64,000 nucleotides of DNA, from positions 345,688-409,687 of the forward strand of contig CAJNDS010002208.1 in NCBI GenBank assembly GCA_905221605.1. The letters run 5' to 3'. The translations under genes were made by a program, and so were the position numbers. Positions within the stretch are counted from its first letter, which is position 1; every line of letters begins with the position of its first letter. Below the pieces are notes generated by a model. It had not been told where the DNA came from. It was given only the letters and a program-made list of their open reading frames with translations, and made no database searches. This DNA is from Symbiodinium natans (lineage: Eukaryota; Sar; Dinophyceae; Suessiales; Symbiodiniaceae). Shown in pieces: positions 1 through 9,866 of this stretch.

Positions 1-2470
1 AGAGGGAATAGAAAACCATGCATGACACGGAGCATCAGCCAGACCATGCAAGTTCGAGCAAGTTCTGAAGAGCGTAACCCTCTTACTCCAGGGTCCTAAA
101 TTAGACCCTGAAAGTCGGACCGATAAGCTCTTTCTGAAATGTGCTATGAAACTGTCGTACCAACACCATATGTTGATATACGTAAATGACTGTTTCTCGC
201 ATATTGCAATTATCATCTAAGCCCTCTTACAGCTACGATGCATGATGCAGTGACACCTGGAATCCTCCAGTGCCAAACAAAGCCACGCGCCCCTCCAGAA
301 GAAGGTCATGGATCTCAGTGTGGCAAGGGCATGGGCATAGGTCTTTGACAGATTTCGGGCCAAGACGGGGTAACAAGACAAGTTGATCGGACCACTCGAC
401 TGGATGCAAAATCTCCGTTCTCATGCTTCCTGGTCGACTTGTACATGCACTCATCATCCCACTAGCTGGACGCGTCGCAAGTGTATTGCTGATGCTGAAC
501 GTTCTTGAACGGATGCCCTGACATCACAAAAACACGTTGATATTCTGCTCGCTGGTACACACGCTCCCTGCCCCCTTACAAAACCTTAAAGCACCTGAAG
601 GCCATGCAGATGCAGGCAGCCTCAGGCTCAATCATCTCGTTGGGTGAGATCATGAGCACCAGGCGCCCGCGGCTTGTCTGACACACAAAAGGGATATTCA
701 GGCTTTGTCGGCGTTCTGCTTCTTCAACGACTGCTACTAGTAATTTTCTGCTGCTTCTTTTGGGGTTGAGGGCGGTGAACATTGTTAGCCGGCGAGTGAA
801 CATCAAAACAACCGAGCTCTGGACTCAATCGTGACCCCCGCTCCTGTAATCTCAACCTCCAACAAGAAAAAAGATCAAACAAACGCAAAACAAACTACAC
901 AAACACCTCAAACCACCACAAACCAAGGCCCCCCCCCCCCGCCTCCCCACCCTCCTCTTGCCCTGGCACCCGGCGCCTGGTACTGGCGCATGCTCCGTTG
1001 GAACCCAGGGCTTGTCCGAGTCCTTCGTTGATCGGGGTTTGGCCCTCAAAATGGGATGGGGGGAGGGGGGAGGGGGTTAGTGCCTGGTTTAAGTTGGTTG
1101 GCTTGGGTTGAGAAGAGTACAGTGCAAATTGAAAACAGAATTGCAGCCCACGGCCCAAGTCGCACCCTTCGCAGCACTATCAGGCAACAAGCGTCCAAAG
1201 AGTGCGCAGCCAGTCGCCACTTCCGGTGTCTGTGCGGGCTTTGCACAAGATTCAGGGATTTAAGACACAATTTGCCCAGAACGTGTGGCAGATTCACAAA
1301 GGGCAGGCCAGCAAAATGGCGCACTTCAATTGCATGAGCAAAAGGTCTTCGGACAGAAGGGGGACTGGTGTTGAAGCTATACTTCACCCTCTTCATGAGA
1401 ATGCACGCATCCCCTTTTGAACAGCTATGATAAGAAGACCGTGTGTTGCATAACCCTGCATAGGCCTTGCAAGATGCTGTACTGAGCTGGAAAGGCAGGG
1501 GGGCGCACACATCATCACATCATCAGGCGTTGAAAGTGCAACACCCCGTTATGGACACCCATCGATGTGCATTTACACCTAGCGAGTTCAAGACCTCCCC
1601 CCCCCCCCCCCCCCCCCCCGCCTATTCTGCCCACTATGGGAGTTTCAATGCAATTAACCCCGGAGTCAATCTCGGATTGCAAACCGACCACTTTTTCATG
1701 CCACTTGTTTAAAGGGCCTTCAGCTCCCAGAACCCAACGGCGGAGCAGCTGGGAGCCGTGCAGCGCCAGTGTAAGCCTGAAGGGCTCCGAGGTTCACAAC
1801 GCAGGCTCTGCTCAGCATCTACAGGACTTGCGTTTTGCAATGTGCGCGCAGGAATGTCAGCCCGAGTCCTCTATACCCCAACCCCTTGTGCTGCATGGGA
1901 GTGCTCCCGCACCTCCAACACCCTCAGAAGGCGTGAGAAGGGAACAGTTCAGGTCGGAGCGCGTTGTGCCGGACTTGTGGTAGGAAACGAAAAGGAATCC
2001 TCAGCGACAGGCAGAGGCCCAGTTTAGGCGAATATGCATGGACAGTTTCATTGCGTGATGCTCCTGTCCCACAAACTCTCCAAACATATTCAAACACCCT
2101 TGAAAGCAGCATCAAGCAACCCACATGCCGTCAGAGCTGCGGGTGGCATTGGCCCATCTGCTCTGCCTCAAAGCTTTCGGAAGGCAGTCAGGTTCCTTCA
2201 GGACTGGGAGTCCAAGGCGGATGTAGGGAGACGGTAAGGCTAGTTGAAACTTGCTGAACCCAATGCAGCTTACGCGAGCTCGCACAGAGGCCTGCGCCAG
2301 AGCAACGGCCTGGTCTGGCTCGACAAGTATATCAGCACTATGACCATAATGATGATGCACATCTAAGAATTCGCTTTGCCAAGTTTGTGGCATTCGGCCT
2401 AGCACCTTCGCCTTGGAGTGTGCAACAGCATGGGCGTAGGCATAGCACGCATACTCTCGCTGATCAGCTT
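1..2470. other. Gene-poor stretch upstream of first recognised exon
   Basis: I recognise no gene here. The stretch contains a C12 run at 929-940, a C23 run at 1597-1619, and only short, compositionally driven open frames. A possible minus-strand exon near 2290-2345 (reads ADILVEPDQAVALAQASVRAR, then a GTAAGC donor-like site) is too weak to call because it does not obey the AG|G acceptor seen elsewhere in the window. Confidence 0.5.
1597..1619. repeat. Poly-C run (C23)
   Basis: Uninterrupted run of 23 C, directly seen. It is one of several long C or G homopolymers in the window and explains the proline-rich spurious frames here. Confidence 0.95.
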
Positions 2471-2563
2471 TCATTCCTCCATGCGTGCAAGGTGCCGCTC
2501 CTCTGGCGTCGGAGTCGAATCCAACAGTGACGCCCAGAGGTCAGACGTGAAGTTGGCTGGCTC
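2471..2563 (-). CDS. Probable terminal exon of an unidentified protein
   Basis: On the minus strand a frame opens after an AG|G acceptor (exon starting GAG CCA GCC) and runs 30 codons to a TGA. It reads EPANFTSDLWASLLDSTP, then TPEERHLARMEE and stop. The charged, helix-like composition and in-phase start fit a C-terminal exon. It may be the 3' end of the gene whose exons I place at 3529-3867, but intermediate exons are missing. Family not recognised; the call rests on splice pattern and protein-like composition only. Confidence 0.4.
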   Translation of the reverse strand, partial: EPANFTSDLWASLLDSTPTPEERHLARMEE

Positions 2564-3528
2564 CTGTGCCGGGACTTCATTTGTCGATTGGGATGCCAAC
2601 GACATAATCCCAATTCCTTAACCTAACAGCTCTACAGTACAAGTCGTGGCGTGTGCCTGAAGCCTACTGCTCGGCCGAACCCGGGGCTCGCGTTTTGGGG
2701 GAGTTCTTTTGGACCGCAGTGCCAGCCGGTGCCAGTTCAATTCTCCGACATCCGCACCCAAGAAAGCCAAGCACGCTTTGCCTCGAGACCCGAGCAGCAA
2801 AGTCGAGAATGCCAACCCTGGAGCTCCTCTGCTGAGTTTGTGGTTTCACTGGCACATGCCAAAGGATTCCACACTTGGCATCTCTCTCCCGCAGAATGAC
2901 ACCAAACCCTTTCCTCAAGGTCACAAGACATGGCTCCGGGAAGCAGCTGCTGCTTCCAAAGCCATCATACCGCCGTGGGTCACAGCACGCCTGAGGCAGA
3001 TTCTCAGATTCTCTTGTGCTTCTCAGATCCTGAACCCTTCGATCAGCAGTGGAATCGCCAACATGACGTGTCCGCTTCTCATACATTTCTTGCTTCGAGC
3101 TATCGTGCAATCTGGCTACAACGCTTGCCAAACTCCTCGCCCCAATCCGCACCGCAACATACATAGTTGAAACCGAATGCGATAAGCAAGAGAAACATCC
3201 AGAACACATGCCGAAACCAGACCTGCTTGTGGGCGCCTCTGAAGCTCAGGGGTGTGCCTCGTCCCCCAAACTGACACTAGATAGCCAAGGCTCAGACATG
3301 CCAAAGACCCTTCAAAGCCCCAAAGTCCCAAATCCTCCAGAGCCCCAAAGTCCCAACCCAGCGGCAGCCTGCCAGAGGGCACCGGCCGACAGCAACGGCA
3401 GCCAGCGACGTGCCACCTGAGAGTGTGAGGCGCGCTCTCCTGAACCTAAACCACGGAACCCTGCTGCATGTGGGGCGGCTGCGGGCAGCTGAGGATTCAA
3501 GAGGGAGCTCCTGGGGACCTTGACTTAC

Positions 3529-3867
3529 CAGAGATTTGCGTGGAGGCTCCGGTTTTGCCCCGGCTGCCGCCTTCCTCCGACATACACCACCAGTGAAGGC
3601 TCCGAAGTTCCGTGACAGCTTCTTGATTGCCATCCGACTTAGCTGCTTAGATCACGCCCGGGGTAGTTTTGTTAGTGGGCTTCGCGGCCACGTGGCAGCG
3701 CAGGATTCAGGCTCACCCTGCTCGTCGAAGCGGTAGATTTGCTGCTCGAAGGTCTCTCCTTCCGGGAGCGGGAGGAAGGATCCCCCCAGCAAGAGCCCTG
3801 CGCGTCCTCGAACCTCAGAAGACTCAATCAGGAGCGGCTCAGAAGGCTGTGTCGGAGCAGGTTTTCC
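3529..3867 (-). CDS. Two to three exons of an unidentified multi-exon gene
   Basis: Minus strand. The first exon, 3717-3867, follows a GAGAGCAG acceptor and reads GKPAPTQPSEPLLIES, SEVRGRAGLLLGGSFLPLP and EGETFEQQIYRFDEQ before a GT donor (GTGAGC). The next, 3529-3574, starts after GGAG and ends at a strong GTAAGT donor; its phase (2 nt + 14 codons + 2 nt) fits the 1-nt overhang of the first. A third possible exon begins near 3416 (AG|G TGG CAC). The protein family is not recognised. The gene lies downstream of the J-domain gene on the same strand. No start codon was found, so this is a partial model based on splice signals and sustained protein-like sequence. Confidence 0.45.
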
Positions 3868-5019
3868 CTGCTCTCACGTTCCAGTGTGGGGATTTTAGCG
3901 GCTTTGAACAGGCTGTTCGCAGAGCAGCGATGCAGACTACCATGATGTCAACATATGCCAACCTTGCCGCTAGAAGCACCCATATACTCTGCATTGCTCT
4001 ATTCTGCGGCTGCACTCCTCTTTCGTCGATAGCCACCCTAGCGGCATCACCAGATCTGAAAACACATTGGATGTCGCTGCGGTATATTTTCCTATACACA
4101 AGCCTGGCTCACGCCATTCTCCAGCACCAGCCATTCGGGCCGCGGCAGCAATGAGCCACAGCGATGGCACACATCCATTCAGCCGCGCAGGATAAGCAAG
4201 GCATGACTGTGTACAGTCATATGTTGAAGACAGAAAGGGAACATCCGCTGAGAGCTAAACAACGGTCAAAGCTCGGCTGGGCTCTTCGCATCTGCAAGCC
4301 GACATGACATAGAGCAGTACTGCAGGCAGCTGCAGTTCCATGACTGTCCCAAAACCGACATTCAAGCCGTTCAATCCTGCTGCCCCTGCACACAGCACTG
4401 TTCCGGTAACCTCTGGACGAATGGCATGGAGAGGCACCGAATCCACCCAAAACTCTACAAACCCGATAAACCCCCGTGGTTTGCCAGGGGCCCCGACGTC
4501 CAATTTCGACGTCAAGGTGAGGAGCGGGTCCTTCCGATTGCCAGGGCCGATTCTCTTGAGCGAAGCCTATGCGAGCTAAAGTTGGGCTCGACATCATTCC
4601 TACACGAACCATGGTTCGTTTGCATTGGGCAAACACAAAACCTGACAAAAATCGACACAAAAAAAAATGCCACAACCCCTCCCTAGAAGCGACTCCGTAA
4701 GCTGATGTCCACAATATCTGGGCATTCCTTCTTTCCAATCTGCTCCCTGCCTGGAAGCCTGCGGAAAACAGTCGTGGCTCACGCTTTGCGTCGAGAAACC
4801 CGGAGCCGAAAAATAGCGCACAGCAAATTCGCGGGGAGTTTAAACAAAATTGGGCTCAGAGATGCCTGCGACGCCTGTGCATCAACGACTTTAAGCACAA
4901 GCCACTCGCGCCAGCGGCACTCTGCTCAGCCCTCTGAAGGCAGCTATTAAACCCTATATATAATTAGAACATTCACATAAGTTGTCACATAGCTGCTTCT
5001 GGCATCCAGGCTCTTCCAC

Positions 5020-5568
5020 TCAGCCCAAGACCTCCTCGCCTACGCCAACTGAGATTTTGGCAGCTTTCTTCCGCAGCCGGTCGACGACGCGTCCCTTGGT
5101 CTGTGCCATGACGCTGGCCGGTCGTCCCTGCTCTGTGCGAAGCCGACGAAGGTACTTGAATATGGGGATGATCTCCTTCTCGCGGTTCTGGTTCCGGTCC
5201 GGATGGTACTCCATCATGAGCCTTTTCAGTGTCTTGGTTAAGGTCTCCTTGCCTTGGTTCGTTGCGGCCTGCAACTCCTCATCAACTTCCTTCAGCATGT
5301 CCAGAGGCTGCTCAGCTTCCTCCAGCGCACGTAGAGCCTCTTCCCTTGCGGGTACATTTTTGGGGATCTGCAAATCCCCGCCTCGCTGATCGCCTCCCAA
5401 CTCGTCAGGGTTGATAGGTGTTGCAGCCATCAAAGCTCTCAGAATGTCACGCATGGCGTCCGGATCAGTCACAGCTTCATCTGAGACCGGCCCTTCTCGC
5501 CTCTCGCCTCCGAGCAGGACAGATGGAGCACCTCGAAGATTTCGAACTTCGGCCTCTGGGTTCACCAT
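5020..5568 (-). CDS. Degenerate J-domain (DnaJ-like) protein, 182 aa, intronless
   Basis: A complete ORF from ATG (in ACCATGG context) to TGA with no intron. J domains bind and stimulate Hsp70 through a His-Pro-Asp loop; here EYHPDRN places HPD at residues 122-124. The flanks look like helices II and III: about 95-120 (KETLTKTLKRLMM) and 131-147 (KEIIPIFKYLRRLRTEQG). The usual helix I hydrophobic/aromatic pattern (Y..L.. as in DYYEILGV) is not evident before them, so the domain is divergent. The N-terminal 80 residues are acidic and low in aromatics; the C-terminus is Lys/Arg-rich. An in-frame TGA four codons upstream supports this start. The gene lies 127 bp downstream of the dioxygenase gene on the same strand. 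Hsp70 co-chaperone function is an inference; the HPD loop is what is seen. Confidence 0.8.
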   Translation of the reverse strand: MVNPEAEVRNLRGAPSVLLGGERREGPVSDEAVTDPDAMRDILRALMAATPINPDELGGDQRGGDLQIPKNVPAREEALRALEEAEQPLDMLKEVDEELQAATNQGKETLTKTLKRLMMEYHPDRNQNREKEIIPIFKYLRRLRTEQGRPASVMAQTKGRVVDRLRKKAAKISVGVGEEVLG

Positions 5569-5576
5569 GGTGGTGC

Positions 5577-5578
5577 CT
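5577..5578 (-). promoter_or_regulatory. Candidate splice or trans-splice acceptor before J-protein ATG
   Basis: On the minus strand TGAG|GCACCACC precedes the ATG by 8 nt. The AG|G form matches the cis acceptors in this window, and dinoflagellate mRNAs receive a spliced leader at an AG. No 5' intron is visible, so leader addition here is an inference. Confidence 0.3.
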
Positions 5579-5696
5579 CAACTGCGCTCGAGTACGGACC
5601 GTGCTTCGGAGCCACGACATTGTGATGAGGTACTCTCTCCCTCTCCTGGAGTCCGTCTTCCCTCCCTATGTCCTCCCTCTGAGTTTTATAAACAAA

Positions 5697-6902
5697 CTAA
5701 CATGGAAATTGTTGCTGTGCCATGGTGGTGCGATGGAATACTCGTAGTCCGCTGATGAGGGGCAGCGACTGGGTGCCAGGAGCTGGCAGATGTGCCAAGC
5801 CCATGTTGTCAATCAGTGCGAGGTCGCCCCTGTCCCACTCTACCCGAAGAATACTTCGGCTCCGGGTTTCCGGGTCCATGCCGTCAATGGCCTTCTGCAG
5901 GCAGTCCTGCACAGGCAAAGCCGGCAAGAAGCGAAATTGCGATGGGCAGTCGTCGGCCGGCCCGGCAAGAACTCGCTGAAGGGAGTACCGCGCGTCGTTC
6001 ACAAGCTTGTCTCCGCGGGTCATGACATTTGCAAAAGCTTCCAGCACTGCATTCAAAGGTTGCTCCTCCACAAAGCCCAAGCAATATGTTTGACCCAAGT
6101 GGAAACACATCGTCTTCTCTCCGGTGAAGGGGTGCTTGTACACCAAAGGCAAGAGAGACATCTGCCCTTCGCCCTGCTGGAGGTCCTCACCAACACCAGA
6201 CACAAACCACAGGCGCTCACAAAGAGCGCGAAGATCCTCGTCCATGGACTCCAGTAGCTCATTCAGGCCCAAAAACAAGGTATCCCCACCAGGTATGGCA
6301 TGCAAATGGTGCATCGTCTGAGCCGCAAACGGTGCTTGCAGCATAACGCCATCCACGTGCCAGCCACTAGTGCCCACCGACATGAAGCCTTCACGGTCGT
6401 CGTTGGCCACACGGAGTAGCCGAGGATCTGGCGACTTCGGGTGCGGCCGATGGAGGATGTGCTCCAGCGAACCTAGATGCTCACTCAACTTGATGTGGTC
6501 TTCCGGCATCAAGTCCGTCTGCCCGTGGAAAATCAAGAGTCGGTGTTTGTACATATCCGATCGGATTTGTTCCATGACCGCGGCGTCATCCAGCGCATCT
6601 TTGACACTGAAGCCCCGCACTGAGGCACCGAATGCGCAGCCTTCCCGTGGCACGACCTCATACTGGTTGGAGGCTGCCACTTGCACCTGTGGCCCTCTTC
6701 TGCCATAAAGACCAAGTGGCCTCTTGCGTGCCTGCAGGCGCCCCCCAACACCTCCAACACGTGCAGTGAGGGCTGCTAGCGTGGCTGCCGCGCTGGCAGC
6801 GGCGAAGGACTGCAGTGCCTTGCTGCGCCGTGTTGGCGTTGCAGCTGCCGCCCTCGTCAGTGGCGGAGACGCTGGCAACGACCAGGTCCCAAACGGCTGC
6901 AT
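5697..6902 (-). CDS. TauD/TfdA-type Fe(II)/2-oxoglutarate dioxygenase, 401 aa, intronless
   Basis: Complete ORF, no intron. The family oxidises small substrates using Fe(II), O2 and 2-oxoglutarate. Iron ligands are visible: the HxD pair at H182/D184 in GWHVDGVM and the distal His at H371 in IDNMGLAH. The 2-oxoglutarate-binding Arg is probably R387 or R391 (GLRVFHRTTM). GGDTLF at about 205-210 is the family turn. Length minus the leader fits the family. Residues 1-75 are an extra Ala/Arg-rich leader with a mildly hydrophobic stretch (about 33-52) and many basic residues, which could be an organelle presequence; a classic plastid signal peptide is not clear. An in-frame TGA four codons upstream supports the start. 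Substrate cannot be told. The gene sits head-to-tail with the J-domain gene. Confidence 0.88.
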   Translation of the reverse strand: MQPFGTWSLPASPPLTRAAAATPTRRSKALQSFAAASAAATLAALTARVGGVGGRLQARKRPLGLYGRRGPQVQVAASNQYEVVPREGCAFGASVRGFSVKDALDDAAVMEQIRSDMYKHRLLIFHGQTDLMPEDHIKLSEHLGSLEHILHRPHPKSPDPRLLRVANDDREGFMSVGTSGWHVDGVMLQAPFAAQTMHHLHAIPGGDTLFLGLNELLESMDEDLRALCERLWFVSGVGEDLQQGEGQMSLLPLVYKHPFTGEKTMCFHLGQTYCLGFVEEQPLNAVLEAFANVMTRGDKLVNDARYSLQRVLAGPADDCPSQFRFLPALPVQDCLQKAIDGMDPETRSRSILRVEWDRGDLALIDNMGLAHLPAPGTQSLPLISGLRVFHRTTMAQQQFPC

Positions 6903-6909
6903 GCTCTGC

Positions 6910-6911
6910 CT
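6910..6911 (-). promoter_or_regulatory. Candidate splice or trans-splice acceptor before dioxygenase ATG
   Basis: Minus strand TGAAG|GCAGAGC precedes the ATG by 7 nt, the same AG|G arrangement as for the J-protein gene. Its use for spliced-leader addition is an inference. Confidence 0.3.
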
Positions 6912-7404
6912 TCAGCAGACCAGGCGATGCCACGCCATTGCAAAGTGTGGGTATTGAACCGAATGTGGCTTTCGAGCTTAGACTAGGTACATGCCAAACC
7001 AGAATGCATCAGCCGAACTCGCATGCCGGGCGGCATTCCTACATAGTTTTGAGCGGGACTTGAGCTGTAGCCATGGGTTGAGAGCTCAGAAATTGGGATT
7101 TGGACCTGCGGCTTCGATTTCCGCACTGGACACAGAGCGCATGTGAAACACTCGATGGCACAGCACACGGTGAAGGAGACACTGCTACGACTGCTGGCAT
7201 CGCCACCGACCTCCTGCTGAATCGGGATGGGATAGCCTCAGCTCTGCCACAAGAGAGGAGTGAGAGGGAGGGAGAAAGAGCAAGAGAGATATTAGTTACT
7301 TTAATATATACATGTGTGTCTATGACCCCGGGCTCCCACACCCAACGCCTTCGCGTTCCAAAAATGCCGACAGTGATGCTTCTTTTGAACCACCCGAGGC
7401 CCTA

Positions 7405-7499
7405 AACTCTCGAACCCGAATGAAACCCTACTTGTAGCCCCAAACAACCCTTGAACCCACACCCAAAACCCGAAACCCCACCTTAAACCCTAAAACTCC
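7405..7499. repeat. Degenerate AACCC/CCCTAAA-type repeat
   Basis: A series of words such as CCCTAAA, AACCCTA, AACCCG and AACCCC at short spacing, ending CCTTAAACCCTAAAAC. It looks like decayed plant/alga-type telomere repeat (complement of TTTAGGG). Confidence 0.6.
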
Positions 7500-7550
7500 A
7501 CCACCACACCACAGGCCGGGGGGGGTTTTCCAGCCCAGCACTTCAGAATC

Positions 7551-7553
7551 ATG

Positions 7554-7587
<34 letters not shown>

Positions 7588-7632
7588 TTTCTATATATAA
7601 ATATATCTATATCTATATATATATATATATAT
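7551..7632. repeat. (TA)n microsatellite, interrupted
   Basis: Two long TA runs separated by TGTTTTC and ATAAATATATCTATATC interruptions. Directly visible. Confidence 0.9.
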
Positions 7633-9310
7633 GTTTGCAATTTTCTATTTAAACTCACACAAAAGCGTTTATATGTGTATATTTAGATGCACTTATGCAT
7701 TTACTTCGTCTGTGTATTGCTTGAAAATAAGCTGTTTTCTGCAATCTGCGTCACTTTCGCGTCGAGTTGAGTTAGGAATGCTTGCCGCGTGCACGTCTGG
7801 CGGGCCCCCTTGCTCCAGATGCATATGTAAGCAGAATATATATATCTCTCTCTAGTAGAAAATATATATATACACACATGTATATATGTATTTCTTTATT
7901 CATGTGTATGTGAACACATTTACAGAATAAGCACATGCAAACGGATGTAAACATATGTAACCCTACGATGTCATGAAGCACTCGGTGAGGTGGATCCTTT
8001 GATTGCAAGTTATGCCGACGGCTTCTGCTGTGTCGCAGCCTTGGCATCAGCCTACATCACCACAAGCTTAGTGCCTAGAGACATACCGATTGAAGATACC
8101 GCTAGAGTACTTCACGCACTCAGCCCGTCGCCCATGAAGGCAGCTAGGCTGGCGGGGAACTGCAGGGCCTCAGCTGTGTGAGAATCCCAAAACAGGTCCC
8201 TGCAATACCGACACAAAAAACTCCCGAGAGCGAAAACTCCAGCTGCAACCCGAAATTCAGAGAGCAACTCAGGAACTTTCCAAACCGCGAGCATCCAACC
8301 ACACTCACTCTCCCAAGCCGAAACACCCACAGATGAGCGCAGCATAGAATCTGCAACAGACTGCACAAGGCTTTAATCCAGCTTCCGTGCCCATTTCCAA
8401 GGCCAGATAACTTAGACTTCCAAGCCCAAAAGGCTTGAAGCTGTCAACTCAGCATGCGCAACCAAATCCTCTCAAACTTCAGTTGGACAATACAGGTGCC
8501 CTGCCGGAAGCTGCAGCGGGGCAACGTCCTGGGCAGAGCTGAGGACGGGGTTGTTCCCGCCGTCGTCATAAAGGCAGGGCCGCTGCTTGGGGGCTTGGCG
8601 TGGCCTGAGTTTAAGGGCAGTCATACACCAGTCATACGCCTCTTGTCAAATTAGCAGCCGTTTCCATGTGATACGGTGGCCGCAAGTTACCTGGCCGTGA
8701 GTGCTTCGCTCTCTTGTCCAGGACTCACTGCTTGCACTGCTTGCACTGGTACGACCCTGAGGAAGCTGGGCACCGTGCCACGTTTTGTACCTGCCATCTC
8801 TGTGGAGAAAGTCTAACCATTCTTAGGGCTTCTGAACGGGCTCCAGCATTGCCAGAAATGCAGCTGAACGCGGAGTGCTTGCCCCCGCATGGAGGAGACT
8901 GCACGCATGGCAATGCGAGATAAATGGCCCTCTCTGTCTGACACAACCACCACGACCTGTTGGCTATAGGAGCCTTAGCCTCAACCTCTTACCCATTCCC
9001 TTTCAACCCTGCAGGATCCATCAACTCTCCAGGGACATCCGCCTGCAATCCCACTGCCACCAAGGCAGCAGACACGGCCAGGGAGGAGACGGGGGCGGAC
9101 GCGGCCTGGTGCACTTGTGCTAATTTATTGCCCTCCGACTGGCCGAGCTGCTCTGGCCCAAGTGCTTGCATGATCTGGTTGCCGCTTCAAGCTTCACCGC
9201 CAGCAGTGCCGCGTCACATGGTTCTTTTTCCCTGCCGCGGCGACAGGTTCTGTACATGGCTTTGCAGCCAACGGGACAAGACCGCAGCAAAGGTGAAGTG
9301 GACCTCAACC

Positions 9311-9358
9311 TGAACCCTAAGCCCTAAACCGTAAACCCCAAGCCTTCCCATAACCCTA
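9311..9358. repeat. Degenerate CCCTAAA repeats
   Basis: AACCCTAAGCCCTAAACCGTAAACCCC followed by TAACCCTAG: several near copies of the complement of TTTAGGG. Confidence 0.6.
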
Positions 9359-9866
9359 GCCTGGCTACCTGGCTTAGACAATGGATTGTGTCCCGTGAGC
9401 CGGACTGTACAATGTCCGCCGTGAGACTAACCCGGAACAGGGTCGCTTAAATCTCCTGGTTTGTCGCAGAAGCATGTTTTCTGCCACAGGAGCTCACTGG
9501 GCTTAGGGTTTAGGGTAAGCATTGAAGGAGTTTGGGTTGGAGAGGGACTGATCTGTGTACATCCAACCGGGGATATTGTGAGCACAGCCCGAAACTTCCT
9601 GCTCTCCTCGAAACAGGCTCGGCAGGGCCAGAGATTGTTGGGTAGACAAGAGTAGGGGACGAGGGAATGCCCCCGAAGCAAGTGGGAAAAACCTGACACA
9701 ATACTGGCTCTTGATGCGCATACTTGCTGGGGCCACAAACCACCGACAAGTGTAGGTAGGGCCTATTCCCTCGCTCGCTACCGGCAAGTCTACCCAGCGC
9801 GTTGACGCCACAACGGGCAGCATGGGTTGCATCGATGTGAATTCCAGAGGGGCACAGCACACCGGC

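Larger units (their letters stand above)
6912..9866. other. Intergenic, AT microsatellite and telomere-like words
   Basis: No gene recognised. The stretch holds degenerate AACCCTAA-type repeats (7405-7499 and 9311-9358), AT-rich microsatellites at 7551-7632 and about 7830-7880, and isolated TTTAGGG copies near 9503-9516. It presumably includes the 3' region of the PUF gene and the 5' region of the dioxygenase gene. Confidence 0.6.

Noticed and set aside
7068-7090. GTAGCCATGGGTTGAGAG, similar to the spliced leader
   Set aside because: Only the GTAGCCAT word matches; the rest diverges and it is on the plus strand with no gene.
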